The notes under the pieces were generated by a model. That model did not search any database and had not been told where the DNA came from. It saw only the letters and a program-made list of their open reading frames with translations. Source: Acidobacteriaceae bacterium (GTDB lineage: Bacteria > Acidobacteriota > Terriglobia > Terriglobales > Acidobacteriaceae). Taken from it: DNA of 64,000 bases. Both the position numbers and the translations under genes were made by a program. The stretch spans positions 1 to 64,000 of the forward strand of contig PLQW01000087.1 in the NCBI GenBank assembly GCA_003160215.1. The letters run 5' to 3'. This document shows positions 20,348 to 30,996 of this stretch, piece after piece (the first letter of the stretch is position 1; every line of letters starts with the position of its first letter).

Positions 20348-21565
20348 CTATTGCTGTAGAACAACCTGGTCACCTTGTTTAAGGCCCGATAGCACTTCGG
20401 TCTTGGCGCCGTTGGAGATTCCGATGTTGATCGCGACCTTGCGCATTCCATCCTTGCCCTTCGGATCGGGCACGTCAACAGACGCCTTCTTGTCTTTGTC
20501 GTACAGGATGGCGCCTTCGGGAATCATCAACACATTCTTATGTTCGTCGAGAATGATCTCCGCGTTAGCGGTCATCTCGGCTTTCAGTTCGCCGCCGGGA
20601 TTGTTGATGGATACCCGCACTTCGAACGTGGTCACATTGTCTTTCTCCACGCCCATAGGCGAAATCTTGGTTACGTGCCCGGTGAAGGTCTTGTCCTTGA
20701 ACGTCTCCACCCGGATGCGGGCCGGCTGCCCGAGATAGACCTTACCGATGTCGCTCTCGTCCACCTTGCCCTTCACATACACTTCGCTGGTGTCGCCCAG
20801 GGTCATCACCAGCGTGGCACCGGAGCCTAACACCAGGATGGAGCTGACTGCGTCGCCGACTTCGACGTCACGCGAGAGGACGATCCCGTCGATGGGAGCC
20901 GTGATCGTGGTGTAGCTGAGCTGCTCTTCCAGTTGGTTGAGGCTGGCCTGGTCTTTCTTCACTTGCGCCTGGGCCTGCGCAACCTTCGCCTTGTTCACCG
21001 TGTATTGCGCCCGGGCGAGATCGCGCTTGTTGACCGCTATGATGTAGCTTCGCTGCGCGTCGTCCAGGGTCGATTGCGACACCACACCGTCCTTCGACAT
21101 CTCCTGGGCGCGTTCGTATGCCCGCTGCAAGGTGGGAATGTCCACGCCCTGGGCGTCCACCTCGGCGCGCTTCAGGTCGGCTTCGGCGCCTTTGAGATTG
21201 GCGTCCGACGAGAGCAGTTGAGCGCGGCCCGAGTTGACCTGCGCCTCGATCTCGATCTTGTCGAGTTCCGCCAGCAGTTGGCCTTGTTTCACTTTGCTGT
21301 TGGTGTCAACGTAGAGCTTTTTGACGATGCCGCTGGCCTTCGACTTGATCTCCACTTTGGTGATGGGCGTGACTTTGCCGGTCGCCACAACGCTCTTGGC
21401 AAGGTCGCCCTGTTCCACCTTGGCCAGCTTGGTGGGGTCGATCTTGGTGCCGCCCCGAGTCGCTGCCACCGCTACGATTACCAATGCCAGGACCGCAACC
21501 GAGACGATCGAAATGATGATCCAGCGCTTCTTTTTCTTCTTCCCGTTGCCGTTGCCGTTCGCCAC
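20348..21565 (-). CDS. Efflux RND/MacA-type periplasmic adaptor subunit (HlyD family)
   Basis: N-terminal TM, long coiled coil, VKKLYVDTNSKVKQGQLLAELDKIEIEAQV lipoyl half-motif, ITAPIDGIVLSRDVEVGDAV. Confidence 0.88.
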   Translation of the reverse strand: MANGNGNGKKKKKRWIIISIVSVAVLALVIVAVAATRGGTKIDPTKLAKVEQGDLAKSVVATGKVTPITKVEIKSKASGIVKKLYVDTNSKVKQGQLLAELDKIEIEAQVNSGRAQLLSSDANLKGAEADLKRAEVDAQGVDIPTLQRAYERAQEMSKDGVVSQSTLDDAQRSYIIAVNKRDLARAQYTVNKAKVAQAQAQVKKDQASLNQLEEQLSYTTITAPIDGIVLSRDVEVGDAVSSILVLGSGATLVMTLGDTSEVYVKGKVDESDIGKVYLGQPARIRVETFKDKTFTGHVTKISPMGVEKDNVTTFEVRVSINNPGGELKAEMTANAEIILDEHKNVLMIPEGAILYDKDKKASVDVPDPKGKDGMRKVAINIGISNGAKTEVLSGLKQGDQVVLQQ

Positions 21566-21809
21566 TGCCGCCTCTCCTACCGGGTAGGATTCTGTTCTGT
21601 TGAATGGTACGTGTGGGGCCCAGATTTTGTTCCGTGGGACGACAGGAAACCAGACGAGGCTCGTCCTGCCATTGTTTTAGACAGCTAGGGCACGGAGTTC
21701 GGTAGCAGCATTCCTATGAAAAATGGGTAAACCAGTGGGCGGAGCAGTCAAGAAACTCCACAGCTATTGAGGGCCGCGTCAAGCACTGTACGGTCTCGGT
21801 ATCTCAAAG

Positions 21810-21910
21810 TTGTCATCACGAACGGCCTAGGCCGTGAGGGATCTGCTGTTTCCAGCCGTCGTTCCAGGCCCAAACAACAGCAGATTCCTCGCTTCGCTCG
21901 TAATGACAAT
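21810..21910. repeat. Dispersed imperfect inverted repeat (ttgtcat...cagat...atctg...atgacaa)
   Basis: Arms ttgtcatcacgaacg..gggatctgctgttt and aaacaacagcagattcctcgcttcgctcgtaatgacaa are inversely related. Confidence 0.65.
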
Positions 21911-21970
21911 TCCGAAAGATGGACCATGAATTCCAAACTCTGTGCACAGGCCTCAATAACAAAGTCTTTG

Positions 21971-22185
21971 CTATTTTTTCTCTCTGGGCATGTGCTGAAA
22001 TAGCGCGAATACCGCCCCTTGCGGGTCGGCGAGCAGCCATTCGGCCGACGTTCTCCATGGTCTTCGGAGGCAGGTAAAGCTTCGCTCCCATTTGTTTGGC
22101 TTTGTCCGCCGTGGCGTCGCAATTCGACGCGTTGAGGTACAGCAGCTCATCGAACCGGCCTGGGCCAAACTGAAACAGTTCTTAC
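21971..22185 (-). pseudogene. VOC/glyoxalase-family remnant, frameshifted
   Basis: Minus frame A: ELFQFGPGRFDELLYLNASNCDATADKAKQMGAKLYLPPKTMENVGR; frame B continues WLLADPQGAVFALFQ; stop codon directly upstream. Confidence 0.7.
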
Positions 22186-22855
22186 GTTCGCTCAAGGCCA
22201 GAACCGCCGAGGCGCTGGGGCAGGCGGTTGCCCAGGCGCTTTCCTGCATCACCCCAGACAACGCTCGATCCTGGTTCCGTCGCCGCGCGGAATTAACTAT
22301 ATACCGTGAGTGAAAATGCTATAGCAGAACTGCAAGCGATTGAAGGAGAAGACGATTTCTTCTCCTTGGGCGAAGTTCCGCCTGACTGGTGCGCGAACCG
22401 GATGATGGGAACCGCATCGGCTGAAGGAAACGATGCCGAGATTTGCGGCGGTGAATGGATCGCTTATCTGCGCCGCGGGCTCGCGTCTGAATGCCTGCGA
22501 CTGGGTATCACAGATCTGGACGCTATAATAGTTAGCAGCCGTTCTTCCGCAAGCCTTCCATAAATGCTGGACAAATGATGCGGCGGAGTCCTGCTCCCTC
22601 GAATCGAGCAGTACAGTGCCATTCCCGAATTGAACCAATCCAAACATTTTGTGCCACTAAGGGATCCGGAAGGCTTTTTCCGATACTCACGCCGTGCTAT
22701 CGTTTGAGGTACATACGGAAGCGCTCGACAGGAGGCCGAGCCCAGCACCCCGCTGAGACACGGTCAGGTTTTCTCCCAGGTCGATTGACGCACCGTGTCA
22801 AGTCTGGAAGCCGCAGACGCGACACAATCCAAAAAAGACCCTGGGAAGGAAGCTT

Positions 22856-25060
22856 GTGCCAACGACTCACCGTACTGTTCTACTCCTTCTTGCATACAGC
22901 GTCGCATTGACAGGCTTGCCAGCGGCCTCACAGACGGTAGTCACCACCGTCTCGACTGGTTCACAACCGGCGGCGCTCGCGATTGATCTGACGACCAAGA
23001 AGCTCTATGTCGCCAACCAGAGCAGCAACACCGTAACCGTGATCGATGAAGCTACGTATTCCACCGCAACGATACCGGTAGGGTCTTATCCCACCGCTAT
23101 AGCGGTCAATCCTGCGACCAACAAGATTTACGTTGCCAACCAATACAGTAACAACGTGACGGTGATTGACGGGGCATGGAATTCCACGACTGTGGTTGCT
23201 ACGGGAGGCTTCCCACAGGCCCTGGCTGTCAACTCCGTCACGAACAAGATCTATGTGGCCAACTACCACGGCAACAGCGTCACTGTGATTAACGGGGCAA
23301 ACAATTCGACCTCCACGATAACCGTCGGAAACTACCCCACGGCGGTAGGTGTCAACTTGTCGACCAACAAGATTTACGTCGCCAATCTCAACAGCAACAC
23401 CGTGACGGTGATCAATGGCGTCACCGGCGCTACAACCACAGTCGCCGTCGGTCGCTACCCCAAGGCTGTGGCCGTCAACCCGCTGACCAACAGAATTTAT
23501 GTCGCCAACGGTACCTATTCTGTCGGCGACGGCACAGGAACCGTGACCGTGATCGACGGTTCGACCAACTCCACAACCGAGGTACCCGCTGGGCTATATC
23601 CCAACGCAGTGGCGGTCAATCTCGTGACCAACAAAATCTATGTCGCCAATGCGGGCGACGGTACCGTGACCGCCATCGACGGCGCAACCAATTCCACCGC
23701 GACGATCTCTGTGGGCAGTTCTCCTGGGCTCGTGGCGGTTGACCCGGTCACCGACAAGATATATGTCACCAACGATCTGTGGTACGGCACCGTAACCATG
23801 ATCGACGGGGCAAACGGTTTCACCACCACGGTCTCGGTTGGGCGGAATCCCTATGCCCTGGCTGTTGATCCCGCGACTAATAAAATTTATGCCGCCAATC
23901 TGGGGAGCAACACGGTCTCGGTGATTGCTGGTGCCTGGTCCGATCCACTGCAATTCGTCCCTGCCACTCCGTGCCGTCTTGTGGATACACGCCTGGCCAA
24001 CGGGCAATTTGGCGGTCCGGCGATAAGTGGCGGAACGTTCCGCGACTTTATCATCCCCGACAACCTGAGCTGCGGTATCCCCGCAACCGCCGCAGCCTAC
24101 TCGCTGAATGTTACGGTCGTCCCGCACGGAGCATTGGGATTTATCATGGTGTGGCCCACAGGAGAGGACCAGCCCGCAGTTTCCACCCTGAACTCGGACG
24201 GCAGAATCAAGGCGGACGCCGCAATTGTGCCGGCGGGAGCGAGTGGAGCCGTCCGCGTCTACGCTACCAATACGACCGATCTTGTGCTGGATATCGACGG
24301 CTACTTTCTCCCCGCGCCGAATGCTTCGGCTTATGCGTTCTTCACGTTGACGCCGTGCCGTGTGGCGGACACCCGCACCAGGAACGGTGTGCTTGGTGGA
24401 CCGTACTTGTACGGCTACCAGCAACGCGATTTTCCAGTGCTGGCCGCCACCTCTTGCCACATTCCGAGTAGCGCGGTGGCCTATTCGCTTAACCTCACCG
24501 CCATACCACGGAATGGCGCCCCGCTCGGGGTTCTGACCGTGTGGCCGACCGGGGAAAGCCGTCCTATGGTATCGACGCTGAATGCACCGACTGGAACAGT
24601 CGTTGCAAATGCGGCGATTGTGCCGGCGGGCCAAAATGGAGAGATTGCTGTCTATCCCAGCCAGGACACCGACCTGGTGATCGACATTGGCGGCTATTTC
24701 GCGACGGGGGGTGGGCTTTCGCTATATTCGACGGCACCTTGTCGCGTACTCGATACCCGCCAGACCTCAGGTGCTTTCAGTGGTGAGCTCACAGTAAATG
24801 TTGCGGGCAGTAGCTGCCTCGTCCCGGCCTCCGCACGGGCTTATGTGTTGAACGCAACCGTTGTTCCGCAAGGCGCGTTGGGATATTTGACGTTGTGGCC
24901 CAACGGACAGTCGCGCCCGCTAGCTTCCACTCTGAATGCGTTGGATGGAGCGATCACCTCGAACATGGCCATCGTACCGACGGGCAACGGCTACATCGAA
25001 GCATATGCCCTCGGCCTGACGCAGCTAATACTGGACATCTCCAGCTACTTCGCACCATAA
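22856..25060 (+). CDS. Secreted YVTN-type beta-propeller protein with three C-terminal ~115-aa repeats
   Basis: Signal peptide; about 8 repeats of YPxAVAVNPxTNKIYVANxxSNTVTVIDG; three PCRxxDTR...DIGGYF modules. Confidence 0.85.
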   Translation: MPTTHRTVLLLLAYSVALTGLPAASQTVVTTVSTGSQPAALAIDLTTKKLYVANQSSNTVTVIDEATYSTATIPVGSYPTAIAVNPATNKIYVANQYSNNVTVIDGAWNSTTVVATGGFPQALAVNSVTNKIYVANYHGNSVTVINGANNSTSTITVGNYPTAVGVNLSTNKIYVANLNSNTVTVINGVTGATTTVAVGRYPKAVAVNPLTNRIYVANGTYSVGDGTGTVTVIDGSTNSTTEVPAGLYPNAVAVNLVTNKIYVANAGDGTVTAIDGATNSTATISVGSSPGLVAVDPVTDKIYVTNDLWYGTVTMIDGANGFTTTVSVGRNPYALAVDPATNKIYAANLGSNTVSVIAGAWSDPLQFVPATPCRLVDTRLANGQFGGPAISGGTFRDFIIPDNLSCGIPATAAAYSLNVTVVPHGALGFIMVWPTGEDQPAVSTLNSDGRIKADAAIVPAGASGAVRVYATNTTDLVLDIDGYFLPAPNASAYAFFTLTPCRVADTRTRNGVLGGPYLYGYQQRDFPVLAATSCHIPSSAVAYSLNLTAIPRNGAPLGVLTVWPTGESRPMVSTLNAPTGTVVANAAIVPAGQNGEIAVYPSQDTDLVIDIGGYFATGGGLSLYSTAPCRVLDTRQTSGAFSGELTVNVAGSSCLVPASARAYVLNATVVPQGALGYLTLWPNGQSRPLASTLNALDGAITSNMAIVPTGNGYIEAYALGLTQLILDISSYFAP

Positions 25061-25379
25061 GCCGCTGGGCGCTTGGCGCATTCGTTCTGCTTCAACAACG
25101 GCGAAGCCGCAGTACCGCTTGTTCGGCACACAGCGCCCGGTAGTGGCATGTCGCTCTTGAAAAAACCTGGATAGAACAACTTCGAACCCTAGCGGTAGCC
25201 GATGGCTATACTTGTCTTGCTAACGGCAGCACCACCATCACGACGCGAGAACATTACTTCATTGACTTGTTCGCTGCCGTTCCTTTATCTACGTAACGAT
25301 AGAGAGGGCTCGCTGGATATTTGCAACGCCAGAAGATGTTCTCAATCCGGGGATCGTCGCAGCCAGGTTAAGGCAGCGC

Positions 25380-26939
25380 TCAGTACGATGAACTGATGTG
25401 GGTGGGCGAGCAACGTTCATCCGAACCCGCCCATTCGGTGTGAACCTGGGCGATCAGGGCGGTTCCGCGACGCCTGTTGCCTGGGTTCGAGGCCATCCCG
25501 CTATTCTCACCTCCAGAATGCAAACTCCCGTTTCGTGGCCGTTCCATCCCCGCTACCGATCCTCCCAGGCTTATGGCCCACTTCCGCAGTTGCTTTGCGA
25601 AATCGGAACGCGATCTGCTCTGCAGGGGCAACGGCAGCCTCGGGATTCGAAGGTCTGGATCTCGGCGGGCAACAGCTAGGCCAACGATGTTCGCAGGCGC
25701 CTTAGCACTCGCGCATGCCCCCAGGTACGCAAGTAAAGCAATCGGGAACACCCATGCGATCACTATGGGCAGCGACCATAGATGGGCAATCGACGGTGGG
25801 TTGATCACGTGGGCCACGCATATAACGCACGTACTCAACCATCCAGCGCCTAGCAACCCCCATACCGGGTAACGAAGGAGACTCTGAAGTTTTCCCGTCT
25901 GCTTGGACCTTCGGATAAAGGTCCACAACACCGCCGGTATCAGCATGACTTCGTTGTAGAGCTGGAATGGCAACAACGCTAGGAACACGGAAACCGAAAA
26001 GCCTATGGCAAGCAGCGGGTCGACCCTTCTCCATTTCCAGCTTGCGGCAAAGGCCGCGACGATTAGCAGCGCTCCCGCCAGCACCGGTAGATGACTTCCA
26101 GGCAACGCCCAAATCAAAGGCTGAGCGCCCGCATAGTGGGAATATGCACGTATGGTCGCCAGCCAATGCAGCAGCCAGCCGTGACTCACGCACTCCGAAA
26201 TTCCAAGCAGACCTCCCACCGTCCACCACAGTGACAACAGAAAGGGTTTGCGGTTGCGCCAGTCGGAAACGGCCCAGAAGAGCAGCGGCAGTAGAACTCC
26301 GATGGCGAGCTGAGGCTTGACCGTCGCCAGGGCCCCCATTACCCCTGCGGACACCAGTCGTCCAGAGCGCAGGCAGGATACCGTTGCAGCCAACAGAGGG
26401 GCTACCAGCATTGTGGGCTGCCGTAACTCGAGCCCAAGCATGACTGGAAAAGTAGCCAGGACCAGGACCACGCAGATGGTAGTGGTGATCGGCTGGGTTG
26501 ACCTGTCGAGCCAGACCAGGATCGACCACACCGTCAGCAGCGCTGAGAGCGCAAAGAAACAGAATTGCGCGGCAGCAAAGGGGAGGACGGCGAAGGGCGC
26601 GAAAAGCAAGACCGCGAATAGCGGATAGGCAAACCTCTGCTCGTTCTGGCTTACCAGTTTCCCTCGGTACATTGCACTCTGAATCCGGCGGGTCACCTCA
26701 GGGCTATATGGATTCTGGTGGTGGAATAACACCATGCGGCTGGCATACCACGCCGGATAGAAGTCGGGGACAATACCCGGACCCGATAGAGCCGCCGCCG
26801 GCGGCACGATGACGAAGGCATAATGAAAAGAACAGACAAGACATAAGAAAGCCATCAACAGCAGGCCTACTAAGGTTGGTGCGGTCTTACCATGAGCGAT
26901 AGCGTTCATACGGTAAAGAGCCCTGAGCTGTTCCGTCAT
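25380..26939 (-). CDS. DUF2029/GT87-like polytopic membrane protein
   Basis: Multi-TM; DFYPAWYASRMVLFHHQNPYSPEVTRRIQSAMY, YPLFAVLLFAPFAVLPF, ELRQPTMLVAPLLA. Confidence 0.7.
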   Translation of the reverse strand: MTEQLRALYRMNAIAHGKTAPTLVGLLLMAFLCLVCSFHYAFVIVPPAAALSGPGIVPDFYPAWYASRMVLFHHQNPYSPEVTRRIQSAMYRGKLVSQNEQRFAYPLFAVLLFAPFAVLPFAAAQFCFFALSALLTVWSILVWLDRSTQPITTTICVVLVLATFPVMLGLELRQPTMLVAPLLAATVSCLRSGRLVSAGVMGALATVKPQLAIGVLLPLLFWAVSDWRNRKPFLLSLWWTVGGLLGISECVSHGWLLHWLATIRAYSHYAGAQPLIWALPGSHLPVLAGALLIVAAFAASWKWRRVDPLLAIGFSVSVFLALLPFQLYNEVMLIPAVLWTFIRRSKQTGKLQSLLRYPVWGLLGAGWLSTCVICVAHVINPPSIAHLWSLPIVIAWVFPIALLAYLGACASAKAPANIVGLAVARRDPDLRIPRLPLPLQSRSRSDFAKQLRKWAISLGGSVAGMERPRNGSLHSGGENSGMASNPGNRRRGTALIAQVHTEWAGSDERCSPTHISSSY

Positions 26940-27065
26940 GCACGATTCCGCCTTTGCCGGCAGAAGTATCGATCGGGAGCACCGGTTCGGCAGACGGCAA
27001 CTGCTTCAGCAAAGCCAGGCCGGCGATTACGCCGCGAGTCTTGGCAATCAGCCGGCACCGTTGGC

Positions 27066-27431
27066 TCACGGAGCGATGGCTAACTGGTCGTTTACCTCGA
27101 TCCGACTACGCCGGATGGTCCCTACCGGCAACTCGAGGACGCTCCGTGTCTTCCAACCGACAGCGGCAATCCGGAAGCCACCTACCCGCTCCCAGACCCC
27201 CAGGACCCGCATGCCGCGGTCGAGAGCCACGACATCAATCGGGAACAGCATTCCCCAGGTGTGAACGCCGGAGGAGGGCACGATGAAAAGACCTCCCCCG
27301 GGGTCTAGGCCGGCCTCGCCAAGCAAGCCCACCAGCCGTGACCAGGCGGTGGCCGCGACTCGGATATCGGAACCCACGATGGCGTTCTTGCTGGTGTTGA
27401 CGATCCCTATCGGTTTGGAAGTTGGCAGCAT
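27066..27431 (-). CDS. DUF192 family protein
   Basis: TAWSRLVGLLG...GLFIVPSSGVHTWGMLFPIDVVALDRGMRVLGVWERV; start at MLPTSKPIG. Confidence 0.8.
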   Translation of the reverse strand: MLPTSKPIGIVNTSKNAIVGSDIRVAATAWSRLVGLLGEAGLDPGGGLFIVPSSGVHTWGMLFPIDVVALDRGMRVLGVWERVGGFRIAAVGWKTRSVLELPVGTIRRSRIEVNDQLAIAP

Positions 27432-27448
27432 GAGTCTGGCTCCAGAGG

Positions 27449-27541
27449 CTAGGCCGTTTTCTTTCTGCGCCAAACCAGGACCGCCAGGATCAACACGAAA
27501 ATCATTCCTGAAACCACGCGAATAATCGTTGAGCCGTCCAT
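27449..27541 (-). CDS. 30-aa single-TM microprotein MDGSTIIRVVSGMIFVLILAVLVWRRKKTA
   Basis: Not in ORF track; AAAGGAG RBS, ATG, hydrophobic helix, positive tail, stop; inside the Tad gene string. Confidence 0.55.
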   Translation of the reverse strand: MDGSTIIRVVSGMIFVLILAVLVWRRKKTA

Positions 27542-27579
27542 ATTGTCTCCTTTCTTGTTGAAATTGCGTCACCCACCGC

Positions 27580-27675
27580 TTAGCGGGCGAATATCTTGAG
27601 CTTCCAGACACATTGCGCTACCACGACCGCCAGAATGGCCATAAGCGCGGATTGCAATACTGCAGGGGCATCCAT
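27580..27675 (-). CDS. 31-aa single-TM microprotein MDAPAVLQSALMAILAVVVAQCVWKLKIFAR
   Basis: Not in ORF track; strong GAGGAGG RBS upstream of ATG; hydrophobic helix. Confidence 0.55.
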   Translation of the reverse strand: MDAPAVLQSALMAILAVVVAQCVWKLKIFAR

Positions 27676-27714
27676 CCTTCTTCCTCCTCACAACCCACCG
27701 TGCTCTGGCAATCG

Positions 27715-28623
27715 CTACTTACCTGTAAGTGTCCCCAGGTTCCGCGATATGAGCAGCGCGGCCGGGCCGAGTAGAACAATGAACATGCTAGGAAATATGA
27801 ATAGGACCAGGGGAAACATCAGCTTAATGGTGCTCTTCGCAGCCATTTCCTCGGCCTGTTGGCTGCGCTGGTTGCGCAAACCGTCGGCGAAGGTACTGAG
27901 CGCTTTCGAAATCGGAGTACCAAACCGGTCCGACTGGGCTAGCATGTTCGCAAAACCTTTCACCATCTCCAACTGAGTTCTATCGGCCATATCGCGCCAG
28001 GCATCAATGCGCGGCTTGCCCGCCCGTTGCTCCAGATTAATCTGTATTAATTCTTCAGCCAGGACGGAATGACTGCTCCCCAACTCCTGTCCTGTCCGCA
28101 GCAGAGCCTGGTCAAGGCCGAGTCCAGCGTCCACGCAGACCACCATCAGGTCCACGGCGTCAGGCAGCCCCAGCCGGATTTTCTCCCGGCGCCTCTTCGT
28201 CACCGTCGCCAACCACAGGTCAGGGGCGAGATAAGCGCCGCCCATCATTAGCGTTATCCAAAAAAACGTGATCTGGTGGAAAAAGCTCCAAATCAGAAGC
28301 ACCGCTATCGGCGCCAGCAGGCGGCCCGCGACATAGGTGTCCATGCTGCTCTGATTTCGCAGCCCGGCAGCCAGGAAACGCTTGCGCAGCTTTTCACCAC
28401 CCGCGATTCCAATCCGGCTACCCAAGAGGCGGGCCACTCGGAGCAGCCGATCTTGAACGCTACCGGAAACTACGCCTCGGGTCTCGCCTGGCGCCGGCAG
28501 CAGGCGGGTAATTCCAAAGACACGCTTGGCGGCCGAGGTGGGCCGAGTCATGAACCAGACACATAGCAGCGCGGTAGCGAAGAAGCCGGTCAACTGTATG
28601 CTGAGCGTCAGCGCAAATTTCAT
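27715..28623 (-). CDS. tadC: Tad pilus inner-membrane platform protein TadC
   Basis: T2SSF domain: LGLPDAVDLMVVCVDAGLGLDQALLRTGQELGSSHSVLAEELIQINLEQRAGKPR. Confidence 0.92.
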   Translation of the reverse strand: MKFALTLSIQLTGFFATALLCVWFMTRPTSAAKRVFGITRLLPAPGETRGVVSGSVQDRLLRVARLLGSRIGIAGGEKLRKRFLAAGLRNQSSMDTYVAGRLLAPIAVLLIWSFFHQITFFWITLMMGGAYLAPDLWLATVTKRRREKIRLGLPDAVDLMVVCVDAGLGLDQALLRTGQELGSSHSVLAEELIQINLEQRAGKPRIDAWRDMADRTQLEMVKGFANMLAQSDRFGTPISKALSTFADGLRNQRSQQAEEMAAKSTIKLMFPLVLFIFPSMFIVLLGPAALLISRNLGTLTGK

Positions 28624-28627
28624 GGAC

Positions 28628-29599
28628 TCACACTTTGATCCTGACGATTTTGCGGATCAGCAATCCGCCCATTACCATCATGCCGATCCCGGTATAGGTG
28701 AGCTTCCGCCCCACCGGATCGTGTATCAGAACGTCGGTGTAACCGGGATTTGCGACGCTTATCAGGCAGAACATAACCACCGGCAGCAGGCACAGGATCC
28801 AGCCGGTAAGCCGGCCCTGAGCGGTATGAATGCGCAACTCGCCCTGGATGCGCACACGATCGCGCAGCACCGCGGTGGTCCGGTCGAGAATATCCACCAG
28901 GTTCCCTCCGGTCTCCTTCTGGACCAGCATGGCCGTGATTACAATCTGCAAGTCGGCAGACGGCACCCGGCGGCCAAGTTGCAGCAGGGCATCCCGCTGG
29001 GGTATGCCGAAATTTTGTTGTTTGTAGACCTCCCCAAATTCGGAACGCAGTGGCTCGACCCCCTCCTCCGCGACAATTTCGATGGCCGCGCCGATGGAGT
29101 GCCCGGCACGCAGGGCGCGGGCTATCAGGTCGAGAGCGTCCGGTAGTTTCTGGTTGAACTTGGTCAGCCGGCGCGCTCGCTTGGCTCGCAGAACAAGAAT
29201 AGGAAGGGCGACGGCCAGGATTCCGGCTATCAGTCCGGGGATGAGATCGACAATCCAAAAACGTACGATCGAGAACCCCATCAATCCCAGGAGCGCCGAC
29301 GCGAAGAGAACGGTACTTACACTCCAGGAACTCTCGGCCTGAGCCAGCAACAGGGATATTTTGTGGGCGGTACCCCATCCTTCCAGCAGTTTGTTAAGCC
29401 ATTTGATTTCGCTCAGGATGGTTTGCTTGAGGAATTCCGCGGCGCCGTCTTCGTTATGGACAACTCCTTGGCCGGCCGTTCGCACTCGCGCCAGACGGCG
29501 CCCAACCGCTCGGGAGCTTGCGGAGGGGCGGGTAAAGAACATCACCACCGCAAACGTCACCGCCGCAAAGAACACAAATACCGACACTGTCAAGGCCAT
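28628..29599 (-). CDS. tadB: Tad pilus inner-membrane platform protein TadB
   Basis: T2SSF domain: LPDALDLIARALRAGHSIGAAIEIVAEEGVEPLRSEFGEVYKQQNFGIPQRDALLQLGRRVPSADLQIVITAMLVQKETGGNL. Confidence 0.92.
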   Translation of the reverse strand: MALTVSVFVFFAAVTFAVVMFFTRPSASSRAVGRRLARVRTAGQGVVHNEDGAAEFLKQTILSEIKWLNKLLEGWGTAHKISLLLAQAESSWSVSTVLFASALLGLMGFSIVRFWIVDLIPGLIAGILAVALPILVLRAKRARRLTKFNQKLPDALDLIARALRAGHSIGAAIEIVAEEGVEPLRSEFGEVYKQQNFGIPQRDALLQLGRRVPSADLQIVITAMLVQKETGGNLVDILDRTTAVLRDRVRIQGELRIHTAQGRLTGWILCLLPVVMFCLISVANPGYTDVLIHDPVGRKLTYTGIGMMVMGGLLIRKIVRIKV

Positions 29600-29610
29600 C
29601 GGCGAACTCC

Positions 29611-30960
29611 CTATACCTCTTGCGACACCTCGAGCAGGTTCAGGGCGAACGGGATGCCCGCCTCTTTCAATTTTTCGGCGAATTTGGGAATGATTCCGGT
29701 GGACCGGAAGCGGCCCAGGACTTTTCCATTCGGTCCCAATCCTTGTTTTTCGAAAAGAAAGATATCCTGCAGGCTGATGACGTCACCGTTGGTGCCCGTC
29801 ACCTCCGTGATATGGGTCACGCGTCGCGAGCCATCGCTCATGCGCGAGACTTGCACGATAATGTGGATGGCGGAGGAGATCTGATACCGCAGCGCTTTTT
29901 CGGGAAGACTCAGGTTCGCCATAAGCGCCATGGTCTCGATGCGCGAGAGAGCGTCGCGCGGACTGTTGGCGTGGACCGTGGTCAGCGAACCGTCGTGCCC
30001 GGTGTTCATCGCCTGGAGCATGTCGAGTGCCTCGCCACCCCGCACTTCCCCGATGACAATGCGGTCCGGACGCATACGGAGAGCGTTGATTACCAACTCC
30101 CGCTGATGGACCGCCCCTTTGCCTTCCACGTTGGGTGGCCGGCATTCCAGGCGGACCACGTGCCTCTGCTTCAATTGCAGTTCGGCTGAGTCCTCGATGG
30201 TGACGATGCGTTCCCGTTCCGAGATGAAGCCCGAAAGCACATTCAGCAAGGTGGTTTTGCCCGCACCCGTACCCCCCGAGACTACGATGTTCAGCCTGGC
30301 CCTCACGGCCTTGTCCATGACCTCAAGCATCTCCGGGGTATAGGCGCCTTTGGCGAGCAGGTCCTGGGCGGTGAGGGGCGAGGAGCCAAAGCGGCGGATG
30401 GAGAGGATGGGGCCATCGACGGCCAGCGGCGGTACGATCACGTTGACGCGTGAGCCATCGGGCAGACGGGCGTCCACCATGGGTGAGGATTCATCTACTC
30501 TGCGCCCCACTCCGGAGACGATCTTGTCAATAATGTGCATCAAGTGGACATTGTCCTTGAATACCACCGAGGTCTCCTCCAGCACGCCATTGCGTTCGAC
30601 ATAGACCGTGTTGTAGGTGTTCACCAGGATGTCGTTGACCGTGGGATCCTGCAATAGAGGTTCGAGGGGACCAAAGCCAAAGACCTCGTCCATCACTTCG
30701 CGGGCCAGAACATCGCGTTCTATGGCGCTGAGCGGGACTTCCTGCTGGCCGATTAGCTGACGAATGACACCGAGCAGTTGCTGCTTGGTTCGTTCATCCG
30801 GTAACAGCATCAATTTGTCCAGGTCGAGCTTGTTGATTAATTCGCGATGTATAGCGGACTTTAGATCTCGCGCTCCGCTCGAGAGTACTTGGGGAGCGCG
30901 GTCCTTCCGCGCAAGCAGCGGCCGGGGGAGAGCGGAGATGTTCAAAACGGATTCGGCCAT
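29611..30960 (-). CDS. cpaF: Tad pilus secretion ATPase CpaF/TadA
   Basis: [20 protein letters not shown] Walker [65 protein letters not shown]. Confidence 0.95.
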   Translation of the reverse strand: MAESVLNISALPRPLLARKDRAPQVLSSGARDLKSAIHRELINKLDLDKLMLLPDERTKQQLLGVIRQLIGQQEVPLSAIERDVLAREVMDEVFGFGPLEPLLQDPTVNDILVNTYNTVYVERNGVLEETSVVFKDNVHLMHIIDKIVSGVGRRVDESSPMVDARLPDGSRVNVIVPPLAVDGPILSIRRFGSSPLTAQDLLAKGAYTPEMLEVMDKAVRARLNIVVSGGTGAGKTTLLNVLSGFISERERIVTIEDSAELQLKQRHVVRLECRPPNVEGKGAVHQRELVINALRMRPDRIVIGEVRGGEALDMLQAMNTGHDGSLTTVHANSPRDALSRIETMALMANLSLPEKALRYQISSAIHIIVQVSRMSDGSRRVTHITEVTGTNGDVISLQDIFLFEKQGLGPNGKVLGRFRSTGIIPKFAEKLKEAGIPFALNLLEVSQEV

Positions 30961-30996
30961 AGGACCTGTCCTCAAGTGTCTTCTTTCCAGAGCAAG

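Noticed and set aside
20933-21688. Plus-strand 251-aa ORF
   Set aside because: Antisense to the HlyD/MacA-like gene, Leu/Arg/Val-rich shadow ORF.
23594-24634. Minus-strand 346-aa ORF
   Set aside because: Antisense to the repetitive YVTN gene; Arg/His/Gly-rich mirror of the repeats.
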